This document shows positions 1 through 8,144 of a stretch of 64,000 bases of DNA, in pieces. The stretch spans positions 1-64,000 of the forward strand of contig JBQTIP010000020.1 of the NCBI GenBank assembly GCA_052388025.1, written 5' to 3'. The notes below the pieces were generated by a model. That model did not search any database and had not been told where the DNA came from. It saw only the letters and a list, made by a program, of their open reading frames with translations. How positions within the stretch are numbered: the first letter of the stretch is position 1; every line of letters starts with the position of its first letter. The DNA is from JBQTIP01 sp052388025 (GTDB lineage: Bacteria > Actinomycetota > UBA4738 > HRBIN12). Made by a program: the position numbers and the translations under genes.

Positions 1-216
1 CTACTCCCGGCGCTCGCCGATGAGGGCCGCGGCGTGGCACTCGCAGAGATCGTCGGAGCAGCCGGGCTGCCGGCGCTCACCGGGCTCCCACACGAGGTCG
101 CGGTCGTCCTCGGCGTAGAGGTAGGAGCAGCCGCACCAGTAGCAGCGCTCCTTCAGGACCTGATGCCACGTCCCCTGCGCGTCCTGGCGCTCCGGCAGGC
201 TGAGCGTCTTCGGCAT
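1..216 (-). CDS. Small Cys-rich protein, probable zinc binder
   Basis: Complete 71-residue ORF with ATG start and a purine-rich GGAAAGGGGG stretch just upstream. I do not recognise the family. It has two cysteine clusters, CYWCGC near residues 25-30 and a C..CECH group near residues 53-61, a pattern typical of a structural zinc site. There is no signal peptide or membrane segment. It lies downstream of the MFS gene on the same strand. The function is unknown; a small zinc-ribbon protein is the most that can be said. Confidence 0.55.
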   Translation of the reverse strand: MPKTLSLPERQDAQGTWHQVLKERCYWCGCSYLYAEDDRDLVWEPGERRQPGCSDDLCECHAAALIGERRE

Positions 217-306
217 CCCGTCCCCCTTTCCTTCGCGGAGGGACCGCTTCTTCGATCTTACGCCCGTGCGAAGCTCGCGGGAAGCAGCAACCGATCGAAG
301 GTGAAG

Positions 307-1512
307 TCAGACGGACACCCACGGCTCGGGTCGCGTGATACGCACCTCGGACGCCAGAGCCGAGTACCAGATCATCCCGATGAGGCCGACCGCGGCGCTG
401 CCGAGGCCGGCCACCAGGAGCGAGAGCTGGGCCCCTATGACGCCGACCAGCACGCCGCCGAGCGCCGTGGCCCCGATCTGCGTCGCCGTCGCAAACCCCG
501 AGTAGGCCGCGAACACGCGCCCGCGGAGGTCGTCCGGGACCCGGTGGTGGATGAGGCTCCGCATCGAGACGTTCTCGACGCCGTTCGCGATCCCTCCGAG
601 GAAGAAGGCCACGAGGGCGATCCAGATGTTCGGGAGCAAAGCCGCGCACGCGACCGCGACTCCTCCCCCGACTGCCGCCACGAGCACGGATGGCACCAGG
701 TTGAACGCCCGGAGCCGCCCCGCGATCAGCGTGGCGCCCACAGCCATCCCGACGATCCAGAACGTGGCGAGCGCTCCGTACCCCCAGTTCCCGGCATCGA
801 GGAGCTCCGGGTCCCGCGCGAAGAAGATCTCGGCCACGTTGTCGATGGCGGCGAACAGGACCATCGCGGCGATGACCGCGACCGACAGGAGCAGGAGCCG
901 GTCGCGCGCGAGGAAAGCCAGGCCGGCGCGTGCCTCACCGCGACGGTCCTCGGACTTCCGGGCGGCGGGATGCCGGCGAACGCGCAGCGCGACCACCGCG
1001 GCGGCCACCACCAGGAAGGTCCCCGCGTCGGTCAGCAGGGCCGTGCGGGTTCCGAGTCCCGCGGCCAGCCCACCGGCGAGGATCGGCCCCGCCATAGCCC
1101 CCGCGTACCTCGCTGTCTCGAGGTATCCGTTGGCTTCGGTCGTGTTCTCCTCACCCACTACCCTGGGGACGAGGGTGAAGAGCGCGGGCTGCCCGACGGC
1201 GAACCCGATCCCCAGGAGGAACGTGAGCGAGAGGATCGCCGGCAAGCTGTCGACGAAGGCCAAGGAGGTCGCGAGCCCGGCCTGAACCAGCGTCGTCACC
1301 GAGAGGACCCGCACCGTCTCTCTTCGGTCGACCAGCAGGCCGGTGACCGGCGCGAGCAACACCAGAGGGACCAATCCGGCGAGAAGCAGCCCCGAGACGG
1401 CGTAGCCCGAGCCTGTGAGCTCGAATACCTTGATCGTGAGCGCGATGAGGGCGAGCTCGTCCCCGAGCGCCGAAAGACCGGTCGAGGCGAGGATCAGCCG
1501 GAAGTCACGCAC
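307..1512 (-). CDS. MFS transporter, EntS/MFS_3-like exporter
   Basis: About 401 residues with roughly 12 hydrophobic segments. The N-terminal part reads as a major facilitator half, with a loop motif GLLVDRRETVRVLS (motif A position, normally GxLaDrxGrr) between TM2 and TM3, and SLIHHRVPDDLRGRVFA in the second half, typical of the EntS-like multidrug and siderophore exporter group. It is predicted to be a proton-driven exporter in the cytoplasmic membrane. The GTG at 1512 was chosen because the hydrophobic core follows directly; TTG codons at 1518 and 1524 are alternatives. A 12-bp palindrome lies just upstream. The substrate cannot be read from the sequence. Confidence 0.8.
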   Translation of the reverse strand: MRDFRLILASTGLSALGDELALIALTIKVFELTGSGYAVSGLLLAGLVPLVLLAPVTGLLVDRRETVRVLSVTTLVQAGLATSLAFVDSLPAILSLTFLLGIGFAVGQPALFTLVPRVVGEENTTEANGYLETARYAGAMAGPILAGGLAAGLGTRTALLTDAGTFLVVAAAVVALRVRRHPAARKSEDRRGEARAGLAFLARDRLLLLSVAVIAAMVLFAAIDNVAEIFFARDPELLDAGNWGYGALATFWIVGMAVGATLIAGRLRAFNLVPSVLVAAVGGGVAVACAALLPNIWIALVAFFLGGIANGVENVSMRSLIHHRVPDDLRGRVFAAYSGFATATQIGATALGGVLVGVIGAQLSLLVAGLGSAAVGLIGMIWYSALASEVRITRPEPWVSV

Positions 1513-1524
1513 GCGCAACAGCAA

Positions 1525-1536
1525 GATTGCGCAATC
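1525..1536. promoter_or_regulatory. 12-bp perfect palindrome upstream of the MFS gene
   Basis: GATTGCGCAATC is a perfect dyad 12 bp upstream of the chosen GTG start at 1512. It is AT-richer than its surroundings. The position fits an operator for a dimeric regulator, but no regulator gene was recognised nearby, so the function is inferred. Confidence 0.3.
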
Positions 1537-1610
1537 CTAGCCGCGCCCTCGGGGGCCGGGAAGTTGGGCGATCGGGGGATGGAGGTCGGCCGGGCGGGCC
1601 CCGAGATGAC

Positions 1611-3038
1611 CTACGGAACCCCCTTCGCGGCACGCAAGCGCTTCAAGGTGCGCTCGCGCCCCAGAAGCGCGATCGACTCGGGAAGCGGGGGCGACACGTC
1701 GCTGCCGGTGACCGCGGCCCGGACGGGCTGCCAGGCCTTCGTGCGGCTGAGCCGGAGCTCCTCCTGAAGCTCGGTCAGGGCCGCAGTGACCGTCTCTACC
1801 GTCCACTCCCCGAGCTCGGCCAGCCGCTCGGCGGCGGCGCCGAGGGGCTCCGGCCCGGCGCTCGCGATCAGCGTCGCCGCCTTCTCGTCGGGTGCGATCT
1901 CGTCCACGAACAGGAACCGCAGCAGCTCGATCGCCTCGGGCAGGAGCTTCGTACGCTCCCGGATGAGCGGCACGGCCGCCCGGACGACGTCGAGGTCAGG
2001 CGCCAGCCCCGATCGGGAGAGCAGCTCGAACAGCCGCAAGCTCAGGTCGCCCTCGGGCAGCTCCCGGATGTAGTGGCCGTTCATCCATTCGAGCTTCTGG
2101 ATGTCGAACGCTGCGGGGTTGTGCGAGACGCGAGCGAGGTCGAAGCGCTCGATCAGCTCGTCGCGGCCGAAGAACGTCGTGTGCTCGTCGTAGGACCAGC
2201 CGAGCAGCGCCAGGTAGTTCACCATCGCCTCCGGCAGGAACCCCTGCTCGCGGAACCACTCCACCGCCACCGAGCCGTGCCGCTTCGAGAGCGGCTGGCG
2301 GTCGGCGCCGACGATCAGCGGGAGGTGCGCGTACTGTGGCGGCTCTGCGCCGAGCGCCTCGAAGATCGCCACCTGCCGGGGCGTCGAGGAGAACAGGTCT
2401 TCGCCCCTGATCACGTGGGTAATCTCCATCTTGATGTCGTCCACTGCGGCCGCGAGCAGGTAAGTGGGCGAGCCGTCGGAGCGCAGGATCACGAAGTCTT
2501 TGAGGTCGGAGGCCGGGAAGTGCGCCTCACCCCGGATCAGGTCGCTCACCGCCACGTCCCGGCCCGGCATGGCGAAGCGAAGAGCGAACGGAAGGCCTTC
2601 CGACTCCTTCGCACGCCGTTCCTCGTCGGTCAGCTTCCGGCAGCGGCCGTCGTAGCCCGGCGGCTCGCCGCGGGACATCGCTGCCTTCCGCCGCACGTCG
2701 AGCTCTCCGGGCGTGCAGAAGCACGGGTACGCCCGGCCGGCGAGCTGCAGCTCATCGGCCGCCTGACGGTAGATCCCAAACCGCTCGCTCTGCCGGTAGG
2801 GCCCGAACGGCCCGCCGACGTCCGTTCCCTCGTCCCAGTCGATGCCGAGCCAGGCGAGCGAGCTGCGCGCGATGTCCTCGCCCTCGAAAACGACCCGGTC
2901 GGCGTCGGTGTCCTCGAACCGCAGCACGAACTCGCCGCCGTGGTGCCGGGCGAAGAGCCAGCTGAAGAGCGCCGTGCGGGCACCGCCGACGTGGAGCGAC
3001 CCGCTGGGCGCCGGCGCGAAACGGCAGCGCACGCTCAT
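1611..3038 (-). CDS. gltX: Glutamyl-tRNA synthetase
   Basis: Cytoplasmic class I aminoacyl-tRNA synthetase that charges tRNA-Glu with glutamate. The 475-residue length is typical. The HIGH-type signature is HVGG at residues 16-19, and the KMSKR-type loop is LSKRH at 250-254. C106, C108 and C133 lie where many bacterial GluRS enzymes bind zinc. The C-terminal helical anticodon-binding domain follows. The gene overlaps the upstream FAH-family gene by 4 bp, so the two are probably translationally coupled. GatCAB is also encoded in the window, so this enzyme may supply misacylated Glu-tRNA-Gln as well; that is inference. Its neighbourhood matches the actinobacterial gltX-FAH pair. Confidence 0.97.
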   Translation of the reverse strand: MSVRCRFAPAPSGSLHVGGARTALFSWLFARHHGGEFVLRFEDTDADRVVFEGEDIARSSLAWLGIDWDEGTDVGGPFGPYRQSERFGIYRQAADELQLAGRAYPCFCTPGELDVRRKAAMSRGEPPGYDGRCRKLTDEERRAKESEGLPFALRFAMPGRDVAVSDLIRGEAHFPASDLKDFVILRSDGSPTYLLAAAVDDIKMEITHVIRGEDLFSSTPRQVAIFEALGAEPPQYAHLPLIVGADRQPLSKRHGSVAVEWFREQGFLPEAMVNYLALLGWSYDEHTTFFGRDELIERFDLARVSHNPAAFDIQKLEWMNGHYIRELPEGDLSLRLFELLSRSGLAPDLDVVRAAVPLIRERTKLLPEAIELLRFLFVDEIAPDEKAATLIASAGPEPLGAAAERLAELGEWTVETVTAALTELQEELRLSRTKAWQPVRAAVTGSDVSPPLPESIALLGRERTLKRLRAAKGVP

Positions 3039-3793
3039 CCGGCCGCCACCGGGTTCGCGAGCGTGCCGATGCCCTCGATCGCGACCTCGACCCGGTCGCC
3101 CGGCGAGAGCTTCCCCACGCCTTCAGGCGTGCCGGTCATGATCACGTCGCCGGGCAGCAGCGTCATGAACTCCGTGATGTAGGCGACGAGCGTCGCGACG
3201 CCGTAGACCATGTCGGCGGTACGTCCGGACTGGCGGACCTCGCCGTTCAGCCGGGTCTCGATCCTCGTGTCGTTCGGGTCGAGCTCGGTCTCGATCCAGG
3301 GGCCGAGCGGGCAGGAGCCGTCGAAGCCCTTGGCGCGCGCCCACTGGTCGTCCATCCGCTGGAGGTCCCGGAGCGTCACGTCGTTCCCGCAGGTGTAACC
3401 GAGGATGTACTTCGAGGCGTCCTCGGCCTCCACGCGGCGGGCGATCCGGCCGATCACAACCGCGAGCTCGCCCTCGAAGTCGACGCGGCGGCTGACCGGC
3501 AGCAGCGGGATCGGGTCGCCGGGCCCGATCACGGCGGTCGACGGCTTCAGGAACAGCAGCGGCTCGTCCGGCACCTCCTGCCCGAACTCGGCCGCGTGCG
3601 CGGGGTAGTTCTTCCCGACCGCGACGATCTTCGAAGGCAGCATCGGCGCGAGAAGCCGGACGTCGTCGAGCGGGATCTCGTCGCCAGAGGGCAGCGGGTT
3701 CTCGAAGAACGTGCCCTGCAGCATGTGGACGACGTCACCCTCGACGAAGCCGGTTGCGATGCGTTCGCCGAATCGGAAGCGCACGAGCCTCAT
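3035..3793 (-). CDS. Fumarylacetoacetate hydrolase family protein (backbone copy)
   Basis: 252 residues, the usual size of single-domain FAH proteins, which hydrolyse, decarboxylate or isomerise 2-oxo acids in aromatic breakdown (HpaG/HpcE, acylpyruvases). Metal-binding acids are seen in VDFEGELAVVIGR, and the C-terminal motif MTGTPEGVG is present. The gene starts at ATG 3793 and overlaps gltX by 4 bp. A homologue next to gltX is a familiar actinobacterial arrangement, so this copy is probably ancestral rather than imported with the catabolic genes. The start codon lies inside an inverted repeat that could affect translation. The exact substrate is unknown. Confidence 0.9.
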   Translation of the reverse strand: MRLVRFRFGERIATGFVEGDVVHMLQGTFFENPLPSGDEIPLDDVRLLAPMLPSKIVAVGKNYPAHAAEFGQEVPDEPLLFLKPSTAVIGPGDPIPLLPVSRRVDFEGELAVVIGRIARRVEAEDASKYILGYTCGNDVTLRDLQRMDDQWARAKGFDGSCPLGPWIETELDPNDTRIETRLNGEVRQSGRTADMVYGVATLVAYITEFMTLLPGDVIMTGTPEGVGKLSPGDRVEVAIEGIGTLANPVAAG

Positions 3794-3834
3794 CGGATCG
3801 TGAGGCTATCGCATCCGCTCGCGCGAGCGATCCG
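3786..3834. promoter_or_regulatory. Nested inverted repeats over the FAH start codon
   Basis: The 41-bp gap between two minus-strand genes contains AGCCTCA (3786-3792) pairing with TGAGGCT (3801-3807), which includes the FAH ATG. It also holds a perfect 14-bp palindrome CGCTCGCGCGAGCG (3816-3829) and a longer pairing CGGATCG (3794-3800) with CGATCCG (3828-3834). The structures are partly exclusive. They could act as a transcript-processing hairpin, attenuator or translation control. No T-run follows, so a simple intrinsic terminator is unlikely. Confidence 0.3.
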
Positions 3835-4635
3835 TCAGCCCTCGAGCAGGGTTCCGCCGCTCCAGGTGGCCCCGACGCTGCGCCAGTACCCGCCGATCAT
3901 CTCCTGTGGTCGCAGGCGCGCAAGCTCCTCGATCGGCGAGTCGAAGAGCTCGATCGCGGCTTCGCCCGTCCAGGCCGGCCCCACCTCGACGTCGTGACTG
4001 CGCATCGTCACGATCTCGTCCATCGACGGCCTCCCGCCCATCTCGATCGATGGGAGGCGCCTGTTGTGCAGCATCGGGAGCGCGTTTACGAAGCCCGCAG
4101 TGTCCGAAGGACGGGTGATCGTGAAGCGGGCGTCGATGATGCGACGGTCGTGGACGGCGACCGTGGCGCCGAAGCGACCGCCGGGCTCCAGGCGCGGGCC
4201 AGCCCTCCCGACCGTCACCGGCCGGGTCATCTGGATCGCGCCGAGCTTCTTCGGGTAGCCCTGGTGCCAGCCGCGGGCGAGGGCGAAGTCCTTGTCCACC
4301 CAGATGTAGACGCAACGCGAGTAGGTCTCGCCGCGATACTTGCAGCGCACCACGACGAAGGCCTCCTTGTACTGGGAGCGAACCGGGTCGAGCAGCTCCT
4401 CGAAGGTGTCCGAGCAGGACTGCCAGTCGGCGAAGATCACCGCCACGGCGCCCGGGTCCTCGTCGGCCGGCTCGATCGGGTCGGGAAGCAGCTCGCCCAC
4501 GCGGGCCGGGTCGGTTCGGTACTCGATCGTGAGCAGGTCGCCCGAGTAGTGCCACGGCGGCGGGGGGACGATCGACGCCCGCCCCTCCGGCGAGAAGGGC
4601 GGCAGGAATCCCTGGAGCTCTGCCACGCGCGTCAT
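3835..4635 (-). CDS. Acetoacetate decarboxylase-family protein
   Basis: 266 residues from the ATG at 4635 (longer upstream reading is low-complexity Arg-rich and runs into the divergent gene). The segment GYPKKLGAIQM matches the Schiff-base lysine region of acetoacetate decarboxylases (PKKLG), and the all-beta fold pattern runs through the whole length. Family members decarboxylate beta-keto acids or act as aldolase/dehydratases on 2-oxo acids. It lies 41 bp upstream of the FAH-family gene on the same strand and only 11 bp from the start of a divergent FAH gene, so a role beside FAH enzymes in ring-fission product handling is plausible. The substrate is unproven. Confidence 0.8.
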   Translation of the reverse strand: MTRVAELQGFLPPFSPEGRASIVPPPPWHYSGDLLTIEYRTDPARVGELLPDPIEPADEDPGAVAVIFADWQSCSDTFEELLDPVRSQYKEAFVVVRCKYRGETYSRCVYIWVDKDFALARGWHQGYPKKLGAIQMTRPVTVGRAGPRLEPGGRFGATVAVHDRRIIDARFTITRPSDTAGFVNALPMLHNRRLPSIEMGGRPSMDEIVTMRSHDVEVGPAWTGEAAIELFDSPIEELARLRPQEMIGGYWRSVGATWSGGTLLEG

Positions 4636-4646
4636 ACTACCGGGCC

Positions 4647-5492
4647 ATGGAGACGCGGCGGATCCTGCTCGACGGCGCCGTGACACACGTCGTCCGCGAG
4701 GGCGACGAGCTGGTCGCCGGCGACGGCCGTCGCGCGAAGGCCGAGGAGGCCGTCCACCTCCCACCGTGCGAGCCGACGAAGATCATCTGCGTCCACCTGA
4801 ACTACCGGAGTCGCGTCGAGGAGTTCGGGGCGAAGCTCCCGCCGGCGCCGACGTACTTCCACAAGCCGATCTCGGCCCTGAACGGACACGGCGGCGCCGT
4901 CGTCCGCCCCGAGCGGTGCAGGTTCCTGAACTACGAGGGGGAGATCGCGATCGTGATCGGGCGGACGTGCCGAAACGTGTCGCGGGAGGAGGCTGGCGAG
5001 TACATCGCCGGCTACACGATCGCGAACGACTACGGGCTGCACGACTTCCGCGATACCGACGCCGGGTCGATGCTGCGAGTCAAGGGCTCCGACACGCTGT
5101 GTCCCCTCGGTCCCGGACTGGTCGACGACTGGGACTTCCACGGCAAGCGGATCCAGACGCACGTGAACAGCGAGGTCCGGCAGGACGGCAACACGGACGA
5201 GATGCGGTGGGACATGCACTATCTGGTCGCGGACCTCGCGAGGAACATCACGCTGGTGCCCGGCGACGTGATCCTGTCGGGGACGCCGGGCAACTCCAGG
5301 CCGGTGGAGCCCGGCGACGTCGTGTCGGTGGAGGTCGAGGGGCTCGGGACGCTCACCAACCACATAGTTGCCGGGCCGGTGCCGATCCGCGGCGACGTTG
5401 GCGCGCAGCCGAGCGAATCAGAGGAGGTCGTCTCCACCGCCCTCGGCGGCGACTGGGAGTTCCGCGGCATCCGCCCACCGCGCCAGGGTTGA
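4647..5492 (+). CDS. Fumarylacetoacetate hydrolase family protein (second copy)
   Basis: 281 residues with a short N-terminal cap and a full FAH domain: LNYEGEIAIVIGR carries the paired acidic metal ligands, ANDYGLHDFRD follows, and LSGTPGNSRPVEPGD replaces the commoner GTPxGVG turn. This resembles the 2-hydroxyhepta-2,4-diene-1,7-dioate isomerase/decarboxylase type (HpaG-like) and ureidoglycolate lyase-like members. It is divergent from the decarboxylase-family gene with just 11 bp between start codons, which leaves no room for normal leaders; one transcript may be leaderless or the true start may be further in. It belongs to the catabolic block and is distinct from the copy next to gltX. 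Confidence 0.85.
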   Translation: METRRILLDGAVTHVVREGDELVAGDGRRAKAEEAVHLPPCEPTKIICVHLNYRSRVEEFGAKLPPAPTYFHKPISALNGHGGAVVRPERCRFLNYEGEIAIVIGRTCRNVSREEAGEYIAGYTIANDYGLHDFRDTDAGSMLRVKGSDTLCPLGPGLVDDWDFHGKRIQTHVNSEVRQDGNTDEMRWDMHYLVADLARNITLVPGDVILSGTPGNSRPVEPGDVVSVEVEGLGTLTNHIVAGPVPIRGDVGAQPSESEEVVSTALGGDWEFRGIRPPRQG

Positions 5493-5500
5493 AGCTGCGG

Positions 5501-6175
5501 TCAGCGGGCGGCCGGCACCCCGGCCATGAAGCTGTCGAACAGCGCGCGTGCCCGGTTGCGGGCCTCGTCCGCTCGCCGCTCGGTCTCCCGAGTGACCTCC
5601 TCCAGGCTCACGCCGAAGCGCTCGAAGTCCGAGTCGTCGATGTCGCACCAGTCGCGGAGGAGCTCCGGGCTCACCTCAGGGTGGAACTGCACGAGGAGCG
5701 ACGGCCCGTACGCGTAGGCCTGCGGGCCGGAGGCGGTCTCCGCGAGAAGCGTCGCCCCATCAGGCAGCGAGAACGTGTCGGAGTGCCACATCATCCAGGG
5801 GCCCTCCGCCACCGGCCCCGGGGCGACCACGTCTACGGTCCCCCAGCCGAGCTCCGCCCGATCGGCTTTCCGGACCTTGCCGCCGAGCGCCTCGGCGAAG
5901 GCCTGCGCCCCGAAGCAGACCCCCAGCACCGGGACCCCGCGGTCCGCGGCTTCCCGGAACCGGTCGAGCAACGTCCCGATCCAGAGCCGGACCTGCCCTC
6001 CGTAGACCGAGTTCGGGGAGCCCATCGTCATCACGAAGTCGAACCCGTCGAGCGAGGGGATGGCCGGGGCCTCACCGGCCACGTGATGCACGAGCTCGGC
6101 CCCGAGCCCCTCCGCGTAGTCCCCGATCGTGCCGGGACTGGACAGCCTGTGCGGCTTGATGACGAGACCTCGCAC
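5501..6175 (-). CDS. Class I glutamine amidotransferase-like hydrolase
   Basis: 224 residues from GTG 6175, chosen because GGAAGGAGGAAC immediately precedes it; the upstream ATG at 6196 has no ribosome site. The catalytic Cys is in VLGVCFGAQ and the His-Glu pair in VQFHPEVS, so the GATase triad is complete. The overall layout is like GMP-synthase-type amidotransferase domains and stand-alone hydrolases such as gamma-glutamyl-gamma-aminobutyrate hydrolase or AtdA2-type proteins of amine degradation. No partner synthetase domain is attached. With two GS-like ligases nearby it may hydrolyse a gamma-glutamyl amide or feed ammonia to a ligase; this is inference. Confidence 0.85.
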   Translation of the reverse strand: MRGLVIKPHRLSSPGTIGDYAEGLGAELVHHVAGEAPAIPSLDGFDFVMTMGSPNSVYGGQVRLWIGTLLDRFREAADRGVPVLGVCFGAQAFAEALGGKVRKADRAELGWGTVDVVAPGPVAEGPWMMWHSDTFSLPDGATLLAETASGPQAYAYGPSLLVQFHPEVSPELLRDWCDIDDSDFERFGVSLEEVTRETERRADEARNRARALFDSFMAGVPAAR

Positions 6176-6204
6176 GTTCCTCCTTCCGAGTAGCATCCGC
6201 TGCG

Positions 6205-6951
6205 ATGGAGCAGCCCCTGGCCGGACAGGTCGCCATCGTAACCGGCGCGGCGCGAGGTATCGGCCGAGCCACGGCCGCTCGACTGGCGGCCGAGGGCGCG
6301 CGCGTCGTGATCCTCGATCGGGACGGGGCGGCCGCGAGGGCCGCGGCGTCGGAGATCGGGCCCGCCGCCACACCGCACGAGGTCGACGTTGCGGACGAGA
6401 TCGGCGTGGCGAGCGCGGTGGCTGCGGTGCTCGCGGCCGAGCGGCGGATCGACGTCCTCGTGAACAACGCCGGCATCTATCCGCACACGCCGTTCGCGGA
6501 GCTCACGTTCGGGGAGTGGCGCCGCGTCATGAGCACGAACCTCGACGGCGTGTTCCTGTGCACCCGTGCGGTGTACCCGGCGATGACGGAGCGCGGGTAC
6601 GGGCGCATCGTGAACATCAGCTCCGCCACTTTCTTCATCGGGTATCCGGAGATGGCCGCCTACATCGCGAGCAAGGGTGGGATCATCGGGTTCACGCGCG
6701 CGCTGGCTTCAGAGGCGGGCGCGCACGGGATCACCGTTAACTGCGTCACCCCGGGCCTGGTCGAGACCGACGGGACACAGGTCGAGGACCCCACCGGCGA
6801 GCTGTTCGAGGAGATCGTCGAGGGTCAGGCCCTCAAGCGGCGAGGGCGGCCCGAGGACATCGCCGAGTGCGTCGCGTACCTCGTGAGCCCCGCCGCGAGC
6901 TTCATCACCGGGCAGACGATCAACGTCGACGGCGGCCATCGCTTCCACTGA
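6205..6951 (+). CDS. SDR family NAD(P)-dependent oxidoreductase
   Basis: 248 residues, classical short-chain dehydrogenase. It has the cofactor motif TGAARGIG near residues 14-21, NNAG in the central strand, a catalytic Ser in NISSAT and YIASK as the Tyr-Lys pair, ending in the typical GQTINVDGG. An acidic residue after the second strand (ILDRDG) favours NAD(H). It probably oxidises a secondary alcohol or reduces a ketone in the catabolic block. It is divergent from the amidotransferase with 29 bp between starts and has no obvious Shine-Dalgarno site, so it may be leaderless. The substrate is unknown. Confidence 0.9.
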   Translation: MEQPLAGQVAIVTGAARGIGRATAARLAAEGARVVILDRDGAAARAAASEIGPAATPHEVDVADEIGVASAVAAVLAAERRIDVLVNNAGIYPHTPFAELTFGEWRRVMSTNLDGVFLCTRAVYPAMTERGYGRIVNISSATFFIGYPEMAAYIASKGGIIGFTRALASEAGAHGITVNCVTPGLVETDGTQVEDPTGELFEEIVEGQALKRRGRPEDIAECVAYLVSPAASFITGQTINVDGGHRFH

Positions 6952-6957
6952 GCACGT

Positions 6958-8103
6958 TCAGGCGGGCCAGAGGCGATCGGCGACCCGGGTCACCAGCTCG
7001 AGCTTGCGCCACTGGACGTCCTCGTCGATGTCGTTGCCGACCATCACGGAAGCGAACCCGCACTGCGGCGAGATCGCGAGCCGGTCGAGTGGCAGGTACG
7101 TCGCCGCCTCGTTCATCCGTTGCAGGAGAACGTCCTCGGACTCAAGCTGGGGCGTCTTGGTGCTCACGATCCCCATGACCATGACCGCACCCTCGCGGAG
7201 GCGGCGGATCGGCTCGTAGCCGCCGTCGCGCCGGAGATCGTCCCACTCGACCAGGAACACGTCATACGGCAGCTCCCCGAACACTCGCTCGGCGACCGGA
7301 TCGAGCGACCCCTCACACATCCACGACGATCGGTAGTTCCCGCGGCAGATGTGGAGGGCCTTCGTGACGCCCTCCGGGATGCCCTCGAGGACCTCCATGT
7401 CGGCCGCGACAGCCCTGTCGATGAGGGTCCCGACCTCGTGGCCGCGCGCCTCGAACCGCTCGACCCACGCGGGGTCGACGAGATACGGGTACAGCGGGAA
7501 ATCGAACTGCACGTACCGGGCACCGGCAGCCACGGCGTCGGCCACGAGACCGCGTTCGATCTCGATGGCGTGCGCGACGAACTCGTCGAGGTTCGCGTAC
7601 CCCATCGTGACATCGGCCTTGTACGAGAACGGATGGCCGAAGATCGAGGCTGCCGGGAACGTCACCTTGAACGGGTAGCCGTCGGTCACCTCGGCAAGGA
7701 ACGCCCCCTCGCGGGCCGCCGGCGAGTCAACCGGCCGGAGCCGGTCGACGATCTCGTGGACCCGGAGCGGTACATCATCGCCCTGGGCGTTCCGGAACGT
7801 CACGACGTTGTCGGTCCGGAACCCTTCGACCGCGTCGAAGAAGGAGTTCAGGAACATCCAGCGACGAAACTCGCCGTCGGAGATGACGTCCAGACCGAGG
7901 TCGATCTGCCGCCGTACCGCGTCGCGGATAGCTTCGTCCTCGAGCGCGCGCAGCTCGGAGCGATCTTTGGCCCGCTCCTGGGCGAGCACCGCGGAGTGCC
8001 CCGCTTCGTAGAACGCCTCGACCCCTGCCCGAAGCTTCGGAGGCCGAAGCAGGCTGCCGACGACCTCCGCACGCGCGGGCCGTCTCGCCGTCCGCTGAGT
8101 CAC
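6958..8103 (-). CDS. Stand-alone MetE C-terminal-domain methyltransferase
   Basis: About 381 residues, matching only the catalytic C-terminal barrel of cobalamin-independent methionine synthase (full MetE is about 750). The zinc ligands are all visible: His and Cys in LHICRGNY, Glu in VEWDD and Cys in SPQCGFAS. The start is placed at GTG 8103, in front of the conserved AEVVGSLLRPP; a TTG at 8157 would overlap the divergent amidase gene. Members transfer methyl groups between thiols and folate or corrinoid donors, and some act in xenobiotic or thiol metabolism. It sits in a catabolic block rather than with methionine genes, so a methyl-removal role is as likely as methionine synthesis. Confidence 0.8.
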   Translation of the reverse strand: MTQRTARRPARAEVVGSLLRPPKLRAGVEAFYEAGHSAVLAQERAKDRSELRALEDEAIRDAVRRQIDLGLDVISDGEFRRWMFLNSFFDAVEGFRTDNVVTFRNAQGDDVPLRVHEIVDRLRPVDSPAAREGAFLAEVTDGYPFKVTFPAASIFGHPFSYKADVTMGYANLDEFVAHAIEIERGLVADAVAAGARYVQFDFPLYPYLVDPAWVERFEARGHEVGTLIDRAVAADMEVLEGIPEGVTKALHICRGNYRSSWMCEGSLDPVAERVFGELPYDVFLVEWDDLRRDGGYEPIRRLREGAVMVMGIVSTKTPQLESEDVLLQRMNEAATYLPLDRLAISPQCGFASVMVGNDIDEDVQWRKLELVTRVADRLWPA

Positions 8104-8144
8104 CGTGGGAGGATAGGCGAACCGCAGAACCCACGGAGGCAGCC

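Noticed and set aside
34..1767. 577-codon plus-strand open frame over the MFS gene
   Set aside because: Antisense shadow: Arg, Pro and Gly-rich with no domain, opposite a clear MFS transporter; such frames are common at high GC.
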